Source of the DNA: Paenibacillus stellifer
Lineage (GTDB): Bacteria > Bacillota > Bacilli > Paenibacillales > Paenibacillaceae
Direction: 5' to 3'
DNA length: 64,000 nt
Assembly: GCF_000758685.1 (NCBI RefSeq)
Contig: NZ_CP009286.1
Coordinates: 1,828,501-1,892,500 of the forward strand
Shown: in pieces, positions 27,811-35,735 of the stretch
Layout of the letters: the number at the start of each line of letters is the position of its first letter
How positions within the stretch are numbered: position 1 is the first letter of the stretch
Translations under genes and position numbers: made by a program
Notes under the pieces: model-generated
What the model saw: the letters and a program-made list of their open reading frames with translations, nothing else
Databases searched by the model: none
What the model was told of the DNA's origin: nothing

Positions 27811-29025
27811 TTAGCGGGACGATGCATGATCATGCTTCAGCCGTTCAATCATCTCGAAGCAGGCTCTGCTGTTATGGTAAGGGCATTTCCAAGCGCCTAC
27901 TTTAGGCTCCAGACGCAGCGGCTGAAGTTCTCCATCAACGCCCCAGAACCATTCGCCGAATTCAGGATCGACAATGTATTTGCGGATGAATGACCATGAA
28001 TTCTCAGCGGCTTCGAGGAAGCTTTTGTCTCCGTTTAATTGATAGGCATTATAGAATCCGACAACGGCTTCCGCCTGCGGCCACCAGTCTTTGTTGCGGT
28101 CAAGAAGCCCATGCGGTCCCGCTTCGTTAAAGATGCCTCCGTCGGTGTCAATGCCTTCTGCCAGCACGGCTTTCGCCATGGACAGCGCTACGGACTTGAC
28201 GCGGGGGAGCAGACCTTCGTCGCCAAGTAACTCGGCGGCTTCAAAGAGCAGCCAGCTTCCTTCGATGTCGTGGCCATAGGAGATATGATCGGATTTCACG
28301 TTCCACTCATCATCGAGGAAGAGCAGGAAATGTTCGTCCTTGCTGTCGATAATATGGTCGAGCATGGTGACAATCAGCTCGGACAGCTTGGCGCGCAGTT
28401 CTTCGGATTTCCATACGCGGTACAGACCGGTATAGGCTTCCAGAATATGAAGATGCGTATTCATCGATTTCTTCTCGTTCATATCCTTGGCGCTGAGGGT
28501 CAGGTTATCCGTCATTTCCCACTCGCGGGACAACGCTTCGATATAGCCCTTATTCACCGGATCGTATCCATATTTCTCGATAACCCGGAACAGTTCAATT
28601 GCGTAGTCCTGAGCTTCCGGGACGTTAGCGGCACGGTGATACTCGGAAAGAGCATAGATGACAAAAGCGATACCGTAAATCTGCTTCTTTGTTTCAGAAG
28701 GCTGCCCTTGGGCATCGACCATCCAGTACATGCCGCCGAATTCCCGGTCGGCAAAGTGATCAACCAGATAACGGTAAGCCCGCTCGGCAGTGCCCAAATA
28801 CTGCGGTTCGCCGTACATGCGGTAAGCGCTGGCAAAGGTCCACAGAATGCGGGCGTTCAGAACCAGACTCTTCGCGGCGGAAGGATTGATCTTCATGCTG
28901 CTGTCGATTTCGCCGACGAAGCCGCCTTTTTCCTCATCAAGCGTGTGCTTCATCCAGAACCCGAGAATATTGTCCTTCAATTCGGATTCGAGCTCGGACA
29001 GCCATACATCAGGGGACAGGCTCAT
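27811..29025 (-). CDS. Cellobiose/mannobiose 2-epimerase (AGE family)
   Basis: 404 residues from ATG 29025. The open frame extends another 124 codons into the mannanase gene but has no family similarity there, and AAAGGAAG lies before ATG 29025. An (alpha/alpha)6 barrel of the N-acylglucosamine 2-epimerase family, with the expected residues: Arg59 in NARILWTF, His/Glu in GHDIEGSWL, Trp/Glu in [12 protein letters not shown] and the C-terminal WKCPYHNSR His. It converts the reducing-end mannose of mannobiose to glucose, giving the substrate of the GH130_1 enzyme 38 bases downstream. It is cytoplasmic. Confidence 0.94.
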   Translation of the reverse strand: MSLSPDVWLSELESELKDNILGFWMKHTLDEEKGGFVGEIDSSMKINPSAAKSLVLNARILWTFASAYRMYGEPQYLGTAERAYRYLVDHFADREFGGMYWMVDAQGQPSETKKQIYGIAFVIYALSEYHRAANVPEAQDYAIELFRVIEKYGYDPVNKGYIEALSREWEMTDNLTLSAKDMNEKKSMNTHLHILEAYTGLYRVWKSEELRAKLSELIVTMLDHIIDSKDEHFLLFLDDEWNVKSDHISYGHDIEGSWLLFEAAELLGDEGLLPRVKSVALSMAKAVLAEGIDTDGGIFNEAGPHGLLDRNKDWWPQAEAVVGFYNAYQLNGDKSFLEAAENSWSFIRKYIVDPEFGEWFWGVDGELQPLRLEPKVGAWKCPYHNSRACFEMIERLKHDHASSR

Positions 29026-29044
29026 AGTAATTCTTCGCTTCCTT

Positions 29045-30007
29045 TCAGATTGAAGATTGTGAAACTTTGGAGGTGTAGTAATCGCGGACGATGCCCTCCG
29101 ACTGCTTGCCATACATGCAATAGTCGTCATTGCTGCCAGCCTCTTCTTGTTCATAAAGGTTGGCCGGCCAATCCCAGAGCATGAAGCCTTGAACCCAGGG
29201 CTGCGTCTCACATGCGGCGAACATGGCCCGGTAGTAACGGGCTTGTTCAAGCTCATCCGGCTCGCCCTGCAGGGTCCAGTCATTGGGAATGGCAGCGCTG
29301 CCTTTTCGGCTCGGACAGCCGGCTTCCATGAAGAAGAACGGTTTGCCGAACGACTTGGCAACTCCCTCGATCCGGTCCAGTTGCTCCGGCCAGTCATGCT
29401 CCGGGTAATAGCCGCTGGAAGCGATCAGATCAACGGCATCCCACCAGGTGACGTTATCCTCCTGGTATTTGTCGCAGTTGTAGGTGATCGGTCCGGAGTA
29501 TACCTTGCGTACCTCGGCGATCAGGGCCCGCCATTCCTTCTCCCGGCGGTCAGCCTGTACCGTCTCGCAGCCGATGCACAGCATATCGCAGCCGGTCTCC
29601 TCGGCAATGGCGGCATAATGAAGAATATAAGCCGTGTAGGAGGAGAACCATTCACTCCACTTCGGCTCGCAGGGCACGTCCTTGTCGAAGAAATTGATGT
29701 GGGCTCGCCAGGTTCCGTCGCCGCAGTTGACGATCGGTTTCAGGCACACTTTCAGGTTCAGCGAACGGGCTTTGGCAATCGCCCATTTCAGTTCATCGTC
29801 CGTTATTGTCGGTTCGTCGCGAAAGGGTATGACTGTCGATTGTGGCTTGGCCTGAACCGCCGCGAAAGCGATTGCCGTCCAGGTGGCGCCGGTCAATGAA
29901 GCCATCAGTTCCATCGATCGATCCGCGCGAGAAGTCGCCCAGGTTCCGCGCCTGCCCATGGCGCCCCAGGTGACTCCGGCAAAATACTCTTGGTTGATTC
30001 TCATCAT
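29045..30007 (-). CDS. GH113 beta-mannanase, apparently cytoplasmic
   Basis: 320 residues. TIM-barrel with GVTWGAMGRRGTW at the N terminus, PTITDDELKWAIAKA, the conserved block TWRAHINFFD, acid/base Glu148 in CIGCE and nucleophile Glu228 in FFMEAG. The 80-residue spacing equals that of the characterised Alicyclobacillus enzyme (Glu151/Glu231). It has no signal peptide or membrane segment, so it would cut imported mannooligosaccharides rather than polymer. It is the first gene of the minus-strand operon, 19 bases before the epimerase. Two adjacent ATG codons (30007, 30004) are possible starts, with GAGG upstream. Confidence 0.92.
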   Translation of the reverse strand: MMRINQEYFAGVTWGAMGRRGTWATSRADRSMELMASLTGATWTAIAFAAVQAKPQSTVIPFRDEPTITDDELKWAIAKARSLNLKVCLKPIVNCGDGTWRAHINFFDKDVPCEPKWSEWFSSYTAYILHYAAIAEETGCDMLCIGCETVQADRREKEWRALIAEVRKVYSGPITYNCDKYQEDNVTWWDAVDLIASSGYYPEHDWPEQLDRIEGVAKSFGKPFFFMEAGCPSRKGSAAIPNDWTLQGEPDELEQARYYRAMFAACETQPWVQGFMLWDWPANLYEQEEAGSNDDYCMYGKQSEGIVRDYYTSKVSQSSI

Positions 30008-30071
30008 AAAACCTCGCTTTTCTCGTGGTTGTAGAAAATGCAGTTCGTGAATTACGATAGGTTTTTGTTAT

Positions 30072-30107
30072 ATTGTTATTATAATTATGTTAGTATATGA
30101 TAACAAT
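30072..30107 (-). promoter_or_regulatory. Promoter with overlapping inverted repeat, mannanase operon
   Basis: On the minus strand TTGTTA (30101-30106) and TATAAT (30078-30083) are separated by 17 bases. Both boxes lie in the arms of an inverted repeat, ATTGTTATTATA (30072-30083) and TATGATAACAAT (30096-30107), one mismatch. A regulator bound there would cover both boxes. The rest of 30008-30309 holds an AT-rich leader and no gene. Confidence 0.72.
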
Positions 30108-30309
30108 ACACCTTGATTATAACTTTTTCCGTTCATAATACAAGAACCAATTTGAGAATTACGGGATATTTTAATACGCGCAGATTTGTAGGTAAAGGGA
30201 AGACTATAAAATACAACGACAGCCTGTTTTTGAGATGTTGGTTCCAGTTATAATTATTGATAGCGCAATCATTTTTTTCGGAGATACTGGAGAGCGGAGG
30301 GGATTACCT

Positions 30310-31107
30310 GTGATCAATATTATGATAGCTGACGATGAAGAGGTTATCCGCAGAGGACTCGAGAAGATAACCTCAAGAATGGATATGGAAGTTAAAGTGA
30401 TCGGTTCATATGGGAACGGAGCGGAAGCATGGGAACATCTTGTCGGAATGGCGTCCAAGGACGTCGATCTGCTTATAACGGATATCAAAATGCCGATGAT
30501 GGACGGGCTGAGATTAATTGAGAAGGTACGGGAGCATAATAAAAACATTAATATCGCGGTCTTAAGCGGCTTCAGCGAGTTCGAATACGCCCGCCGGGCG
30601 ATCAAGCATGGTGTGCTTGATTATTTGCTCAAGCCGATCGACAAGGTCCAGCTCTTCGAACTGTTGAAGAGGGTTGAAGACGACAAGCGCAAGAGAGAGG
30701 CACGTGAAGACGAAGAGCTGTCTGACCAGCAGTCCCAGAGCGAATGCGGGGAGCATTATGTGATTGATCAGGCCAAGAGCTTCCTGGAACGCGAGTACAT
30801 GCATAATTTCGAATTGGAACGCCTGGCTGAGACAGTCGGAATGAATGCAAGCTATCTCAGCAGACTCTTCAAATATAAGACGGGACAGACGATCACCGAT
30901 TATTTAATCGGTATCCGGATTGGCAGGGCCAAGCTTCTGCTCAGAGAGCATCCTGACCTGAAGAACTACGAGATTGCCGAGAAAGTCGGATACAACGATC
31001 CTGTGTATTTTAACAAGCTGTTCAAAAAAATGTGCGGCGTTACTCCCAAGGACTATAAATCGGGGATGCGTGCGGCTGGTGGTACAGAAGGGAAAACTAC
31101 TAAGTAA
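30310..31107 (+). CDS. AraC-type response regulator (YesN-like)
   Basis: 265 residues from GTG 30310, 9 bases after GGAGGGG. The receiver domain (1-120) has the acidic pair IADDEE, phospho-acceptor Asp58 in LLITDIKMPMMDG and the Lys of LKPI. A linker and an AraC-type double helix-turn-helix follow (about 160-255: LAETVGMNASYLSRLFK...IAEKVGYNDPVYFNKLFKK). Members pair with YesM-type kinases. The nearest such kinase is 6.4 kb away at 21997, on the far side of the mannanase operon. It lies directly upstream of the importer genes and probably activates them. Confidence 0.93.
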   Translation: MINIMIADDEEVIRRGLEKITSRMDMEVKVIGSYGNGAEAWEHLVGMASKDVDLLITDIKMPMMDGLRLIEKVREHNKNINIAVLSGFSEFEYARRAIKHGVLDYLLKPIDKVQLFELLKRVEDDKRKREAREDEELSDQQSQSECGEHYVIDQAKSFLEREYMHNFELERLAETVGMNASYLSRLFKYKTGQTITDYLIGIRIGRAKLLLREHPDLKNYEIAEKVGYNDPVYFNKLFKKMCGVTPKDYKSGMRAAGGTEGKTTK

Positions 31108-31124
31108 AATCAGTTTTTTCAATT

Positions 31125-31148
31125 CCGAAAAGTTTCGGAAAGTTTCGG
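31125..31148 (+). repeat. CCGAAA/TTTCGG operator-like repeats upstream of the importer operon
   Basis: CCGAAA-AG-TTTCGG (31125-31138) is a perfect 6-2-6 palindrome, and a second TTTCGG follows at 31143-31148 in 10-bp phase with the first. It lies 190 bases upstream of the importer promoter. Confidence 0.6.
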
Positions 31149-31292
31149 CATCTGCTGGTTATGTTATTACTTTATCGCGCAAAAGTAAAAAACAAATATA
31201 ACAAATACAAGACTAGAAAAATCAATAAAAACCATCGTTTTAGCTGTGAAAAGGCTTTATATTAGAACTGTAAACGGATTCAGGATTTGTTT

Positions 31293-31331
31293 TTCGCTAA
31301 AACATCATTTTTTTATGAAAAAATTAGCGAA
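31293..31331 (+). repeat. Inverted repeat just upstream of the importer promoter
   Basis: TTCGCTAA (31293-31300) and TTAGCGAA (31324-31331), with a T-rich then A-rich centre that can also pair partly. It ends 7 bases before the -35 box. Confidence 0.5.
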
Positions 31332-31338
31332 GCAGTTA

Positions 31339-31367
31339 TTGCATTCTATCCGTTTTGTTAGTATGAT
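31339..31367 (+). promoter_or_regulatory. Promoter of the mannooligosaccharide importer operon
   Basis: TTGCAT (31339-31344), 17-base spacer, TATGAT (31362-31367). TTTTGTTAG (31353-31361) abuts the -10 box. Confidence 0.72.
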
Positions 31368-31396
31368 AAAAATCGATTTGAGAGGGGTCTTTGATT

Positions 31397-32755
31397 GTGA
31401 ACAAGAAGTGGGTCACAGGATTCATGGGACTGACGCTGATGGCTGGCCTGTTTAGCGGCTGCTCATCGAACAACAATGAGGGCAACACAACGAGCGAAGC
31501 ATCCAGCGCTCCGGCGGCGAGTGCGTCTGCATCGGGGACTGCAAGTCCGAGTGATATTAAAGGCGACATCACGGTCATTACGCAAAGAACGGATATAGTT
31601 GATACCGTATTCAAGGAATACGCGGCCAAATTCAACGAAAAATATCCCAATGTTAAAGTTAATTTCGAAGCGCTTGCCAATTACGAGGATCAAATCAAGA
31701 TCCGTATGAATACGAGCGATTACGGCGACGTACTGCTGCTGCCCACAAGCGTTCCTATCGCACAGCTTCCGGATTTCTTCGAGCCGCTTGGCGATGAAGC
31801 CGACCTGAGCAAGCAGTACACCGGTCTTGAAGAGCGGAGTGTGAACGGTAAAGCATACGGCATTCCGATCACGATCAACTTTAGCGGCATTATATACAAC
31901 AAGAAGATATTCTCCGACGCAGGTATAACAACGGTTCCGAAGACGATCGACGACTTCACGAAGGCTCTCCAGACCATTAAGGATAAGACTCAAGCAATTC
32001 CGCTGTACACGAACTATGCTGCAGGCTGGACATTGACACAGTGGGAAGCTGATCTTACGACTGTTGCAGGCGATCCTGACTATGTGAATATAACCCAGGT
32101 TGCTTCCGACAATAACTTTGTCAAAGGCCAGCCGCATTACGATCTGTACAAAATCATGTATGACGCCGCCAAGAACGGCCTGATCGAACCGGACCCGACA
32201 ACAACTGATTGGGAATCCTCCAAATCGGATCTTGCAAACGGCAAAATTGCAACAATGCCTTTGGGTTCCTGGGCTATCGGTCAGATCAAGGGGGTAGCTT
32301 CCAATCCTGACGATGTCGGCTTCATGCCGTTCCCGACCAACGCTTCAAAAGTTATCGTACCGCTCGCTGACGACTATAATATCGGTATCAGCGTGCACAG
32401 CAAGAACAAGGAAGCAGCTCGTGCATGGGTAGACTGGTTCATCAACGAATCCGGCTATCCGACAACTGAAGGCGGCGGCATGAGCCCGGTTAAAGGCGCT
32501 GAGCTTCCGGAAATTCTCAAGCAGTACGAAGGCACTGATGTAACCTTCCAGACAATCACTCCAGCCAAAGCCGGTGAAGAAGGATTGGTTGACGCCATCG
32601 ACAAGCAGGCCGAGATTGGCCTCTGGCAGCCTGACTTTAAGAAGCGGATTATCGAAGCAGCCATCGGAAACCGCAAGGAATCCTTTGACGATATTATGAA
32701 GGATCTGAACGACAAGTGGACTAAAGCCCGCGCGGAGAAAGTTTCGTCCAAATAA
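31397..32755 (+). CDS. ABC importer solute-binding lipoprotein, probable mannooligosaccharide binder
   Basis: 452 residues from GTG 31397, 9 bases after AGAGGGG; TTG 31391 is too close to that site. The signal peptide ends in the lipobox AGLFSGC, followed by a Ser/Ala/Thr-rich linker. Family 1 binding-protein fold with GDVLLLPTSVPIAQLPDFFEPL, FSGIIYNKKIF and NGKIATMPLGSWAIGQI. Two permease genes follow, then a GH130 gene, so the ligand is likely a beta-mannooligosaccharide. It is a paralogue of the kinase-linked protein at 23892. Confidence 0.93.
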   Translation: MNKKWVTGFMGLTLMAGLFSGCSSNNNEGNTTSEASSAPAASASASGTASPSDIKGDITVITQRTDIVDTVFKEYAAKFNEKYPNVKVNFEALANYEDQIKIRMNTSDYGDVLLLPTSVPIAQLPDFFEPLGDEADLSKQYTGLEERSVNGKAYGIPITINFSGIIYNKKIFSDAGITTVPKTIDDFTKALQTIKDKTQAIPLYTNYAAGWTLTQWEADLTTVAGDPDYVNITQVASDNNFVKGQPHYDLYKIMYDAAKNGLIEPDPTTTDWESSKSDLANGKIATMPLGSWAIGQIKGVASNPDDVGFMPFPTNASKVIVPLADDYNIGISVHSKNKEAARAWVDWFINESGYPTTEGGGMSPVKGAELPEILKQYEGTDVTFQTITPAKAGEEGLVDAIDKQAEIGLWQPDFKKRIIEAAIGNRKESFDDIMKDLNDKWTKARAEKVSSK

Positions 32756-32760
32756 TTATG

Positions 32761-32797
32761 AAGCGGGGGAGCGCCTTGGCTTCCCCGCTTATTTTCT
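32761..32797 (+). terminator. Intercistronic hairpin between binding-protein and permease genes
   Basis: AAGCGGGG pairs with CCCCGCTT around a short loop (32761-32790), followed by ATTTTCTT. It is probably a partial terminator or mRNA stabiliser that keeps permease levels below those of the binding protein. Confidence 0.68.
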
Positions 32798-32836
32798 TCA
32801 AGCAAACTTGATGTAACAAGAAACAGGAGGTGCAAA

Positions 32837-33772
32837 ATGGTCGGTTCATCCAAACTGGGGTACAACAATCAGGGACAGAAAGCGCGCAGCGGATTTGGCT
32901 TATCCAGCTTGAGTTACAGAACACAGCGGATCGTCATTATCGTCGCCTTCTCACTGGTGCCGGTACTTCTGCTGCTAACCTTTTCCTATTTGCCGGTAAT
33001 CAATATGTTTAAATACAGCTTCACAAACTGGGATGGATTCAGCAAGCATATGACATACGTCGGTTTCGACAATTACAGGACGATATTCACGAACCCCGAC
33101 TATTTTTCCGTATTTAAGGTCAGCTTATACTATTTCTTCGCTACTTTCGTGCAAATGGCGCTTGCGTTGTATTTTGCCACCATTCTCAGTTTTAACGTCT
33201 TTGGCAAAAATGCATTCAAGGGTATTCTCTTCTTCCCAACACTTTTGAACGGCGTAGCCATTGGTTTTATCTTTTTGTTCTTCTTCAAACCGGACGGAAC
33301 CCTGGATACGCTCCTTCAATTCCTGGGATTGGGCTCGCTTTCACAAAAATGGTTGCTGAATCCTAATATTATCAACGTATCGCTTGCAGGCGCATCTGTC
33401 TGGAGATATATGGGGATGAACTTTATCATTTTCCTCGGCGCCATTTCGTCTATTCCAAAAGATGTTTACGAAGCGGCGGATATCGACGGCGCCAACCGCT
33501 GGCACCAGTTCATTCATATCATTCTTCCGAGCATCAAGCGCATCCTCCAGCTTAACCTGATCCTTGCGGTCAGCGGAGCGATCGGCGTATTCGATATTCC
33601 TTATATTATGACAGGCGGCTCCAACGGAAGCAGCACCTTCGTTATCCAGACCGTCGATGTGGCTTTTAAATACAGCAAACTCGGGCTGGCCTCGGCGATG
33701 TCGGTAGTCCTGCTGTTCATCGTTATTCTGGTAACCCTGCTGCAGCGCGTGCTCGTCAAGGAGGAGGATTAA
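32837..33772 (+). CDS. ABC sugar importer permease (MalF/UgpA type)
   Basis: 311 residues; AGGAGGT lies 6 bases before ATG 32837. Six predicted membrane helices, with the ABC-permease EAA loop EAADIDGANRWHQFIHIILP near residue 215. It forms the membrane pore with the next gene product. No ATPase gene is in the locus, so a shared MsmX-type ATPase encoded elsewhere is expected, as for many Bacillota oligosaccharide importers. Confidence 0.94.
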   Translation: MVGSSKLGYNNQGQKARSGFGLSSLSYRTQRIVIIVAFSLVPVLLLLTFSYLPVINMFKYSFTNWDGFSKHMTYVGFDNYRTIFTNPDYFSVFKVSLYYFFATFVQMALALYFATILSFNVFGKNAFKGILFFPTLLNGVAIGFIFLFFFKPDGTLDTLLQFLGLGSLSQKWLLNPNIINVSLAGASVWRYMGMNFIIFLGAISSIPKDVYEAADIDGANRWHQFIHIILPSIKRILQLNLILAVSGAIGVFDIPYIMTGGSNGSSTFVIQTVDVAFKYSKLGLASAMSVVLLFIVILVTLLQRVLVKEED

Positions 33773-33775
33773 GGC

Positions 33776-34609
33776 ATGCATTCATTAAGATACCGTACTG
33801 CCAGCGTATTCAAGTATGCAACACTGATTCTCGGCGCGTTAGCCGCATTGATTCCGATTATCGTCGTATTCTTCGCATCGCTGAAGACAGGGTCGGAATA
33901 TGCTTCCACTAGTCCGCTGACTCCGCCTTCCAACTGGTTGAATTTTGCGAACTATACCAAGGCTTTTGTAGACGGCAAAATGCTTCTCGGCTTCATGAAC
34001 ACCGTCATTATCGTAGTCATTTCTGTTGCCGGCGCAACGCTTACCGGCTCCATGATGGCGTACATTCTGGCCCGTTTCAAGTTTAAAGGAAGCAAGCTGC
34101 TGATCGGCCTGTTTCTGCTTGCTACATTGATTCCCGGCGTAACGACTCAGGTTGCAACGTTCCAGATTATCAATTCGCTGGGACTGTTTAATACACGTCT
34201 GGCCCCCATTATCCTATACTTGGGAACAGATATTATAGCTGTATACATCTTCATGCAGTTCCTTGATTCCATATCGGAGTCCCTGGATGAATCTGCCATG
34301 CTGGACGGCGCTTCGTACTGGACGATTTACTGGCGGATTATTCTGCCGCTGCTGAAGCCGGCGATTGCAACAGTTGTCATCGTTAAGGGCGTGAATATTT
34401 ACAATGATTTCTATGTTCCATTCCTGTACATGCCGAAGAGCAGCCTACAGGTTATGTCAACCGCGCTGTTCAAGTTCAAGGGACCTTACGGTTCACAATG
34501 GGAAGTTATTTGCGCGGGAATTATGATCGCGATCATTCCAACGCTCATTGTCTTTATTTCGCTTCAGAAGCAGATTTATAACGGTTTTGCGCAAGGCTCT
34601 GTTAAATAG
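33776..34609 (+). CDS. ABC sugar importer permease (MalG/UgpE type)
   Basis: 277 residues from ATG 33776, 3 bases after the upstream stop, with AAGGAGGA inside the end of that gene. Six membrane helices and the EAA loop DESAMLDGASYWTIYWRIILP. It is the second half of the importer pore. Confidence 0.94.
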   Translation: MHSLRYRTASVFKYATLILGALAALIPIIVVFFASLKTGSEYASTSPLTPPSNWLNFANYTKAFVDGKMLLGFMNTVIIVVISVAGATLTGSMMAYILARFKFKGSKLLIGLFLLATLIPGVTTQVATFQIINSLGLFNTRLAPIILYLGTDIIAVYIFMQFLDSISESLDESAMLDGASYWTIYWRIILPLLKPAIATVVIVKGVNIYNDFYVPFLYMPKSSLQVMSTALFKFKGPYGSQWEVICAGIMIAIIPTLIVFISLQKQIYNGFAQGSVK

Positions 34610-34646
34610 ATCATAAAAAATGGAATGGGTTGGAGGAGAATTTACT

Positions 34647-35669
34647 ATGAAAGAAGTCAAGATTATTGGTGAAAGCATCCCGAATATGCCTTGGCAGGCA
34701 AGACCTGAAGGGCATCTCAAGCCGCTGTGGCGGCACAGTGACAACCCGGTTATCAAGAGAAATCCGGCCAAAGACGTGGCACGTATTTTTAACAGTGCAG
34801 TAGTAGCCTATGAAGGCAAATTTATCGGTGTATTCCGTACCGAAACCGACACTACCCGCCCGCATCTGCGCATGGGTTACAGTGAGGACGGACTGGACTG
34901 GAAGATTGACGACGAACCAATCATGTTCATTGACGAAGAAGGCAAGCCTTATCAGCCGAGATATGCATATGATCCGCGTCTGGTGAAGGTTGAAGATACA
35001 TTCTATATTATCTGGTGTACCGATTTCTACGGCGCAGCCATCGGCGTAGCCAAAACGCAGGACTTCAAGACCTTCACGATTCTGGAAAACCCGTTCCTGC
35101 CATTCAACCGCAATGGCGTGCTGTTCCCGAAAAAAATCAACGGCAACTTCGTAATGCTGTCCCGTCCAAGCGACAGCGGCCACACTCCTTTTGGCGACGT
35201 ATTCCTGAGTGAAAGCCCTGACTTCGTATACTGGGGCAAACACCGCCATGTTATGACCAAAGGCGGAGAAGGCTGGTGGCAGAACGTCAAGATTGGCGGC
35301 GGTCCTGCTCCAATCGAAACGAGCGAAGGCTGGCTGATGTTCTACCATGGTGTAACCGGAACCTGTAATGGTCTCGTATACAGCATGGGCGGCGTAATCC
35401 TGGACCGCGACGAGCCTTCCAAGGTAAAATACCGTTCCCGCAACTTCGTACTGACTCCAGAGGAGTGGTATGAAGAACGCGGCTTCGTTCCGAACGTCGT
35501 ATTCCCTTGCGCGACACTGAATGATGCCGAAACAGGCCGTATCGCCATTTACTATGGTGCAGCCGATACTTATGTAGGTGTTGCTTACACAACTGTACAG
35601 GATATCGTTAACTATATCATCGACACCCATGAGGAAGTAGGCGACGATGCCACGATCGGCCGCATCTAA
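34647..35669 (+). CDS. GH130 family beta-mannooligosaccharide phosphorylase (GH130_2-like)
   Basis: 340 residues from ATG 34647, 10 bases after GGAGG; ATG 34620 lies upstream of that site. GH130 propeller with RYAYDPRLVKVEDTFYIIW (DxR general-acid motif), NRNGVLFPKKINGNFVMLSRPSDSGHTP, and GGGPAPIETSEGWLMFYHGV. It lacks the N-terminal helical extension of subfamily 1, as in enzymes that release mannose-1-phosphate from longer beta-1,4-mannooligosaccharides. Beta-1,2-mannoside activity is known in related members, so linkage is not certain. Cytoplasmic, downstream of the importer genes. Confidence 0.9.
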   Translation: MKEVKIIGESIPNMPWQARPEGHLKPLWRHSDNPVIKRNPAKDVARIFNSAVVAYEGKFIGVFRTETDTTRPHLRMGYSEDGLDWKIDDEPIMFIDEEGKPYQPRYAYDPRLVKVEDTFYIIWCTDFYGAAIGVAKTQDFKTFTILENPFLPFNRNGVLFPKKINGNFVMLSRPSDSGHTPFGDVFLSESPDFVYWGKHRHVMTKGGEGWWQNVKIGGGPAPIETSEGWLMFYHGVTGTCNGLVYSMGGVILDRDEPSKVKYRSRNFVLTPEEWYEERGFVPNVVFPCATLNDAETGRIAIYYGAADTYVGVAYTTVQDIVNYIIDTHEEVGDDATIGRI

Positions 35670-35694
35670 GTAATCACATATCTACAAGAACATG

Positions 35695-35719
35695 GCGGCT
35701 CATTTATGAGCCGCTTTTT
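35695..35719 (+). terminator. Terminator between GH130 and the acetyl esterase gene
   Basis: GCGGCTC (35695-35701) pairs with GAGCCGC (35708-35714), closed further by AT pairs, then five Ts. The esterase ribosome binding site begins 3 bases later, so esterase synthesis depends on readthrough or on an unseen start. Confidence 0.82.
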
Positions 35720-35735
35720 AAAAGGAGACAGGGCA

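Noticed and set aside
29026..29397. 124-residue extension of the 2-epimerase
   Set aside because: It lies within the mannanase gene, has low-complexity shadow sequence, and a proper start with ribosome binding site exists at 29025.
30008..31396. CcpA (cre) sites in the mannan promoters
   Set aside because: No sequence close to the cre consensus with its central CG was found by eye near the kinase, mannanase or importer promoters.
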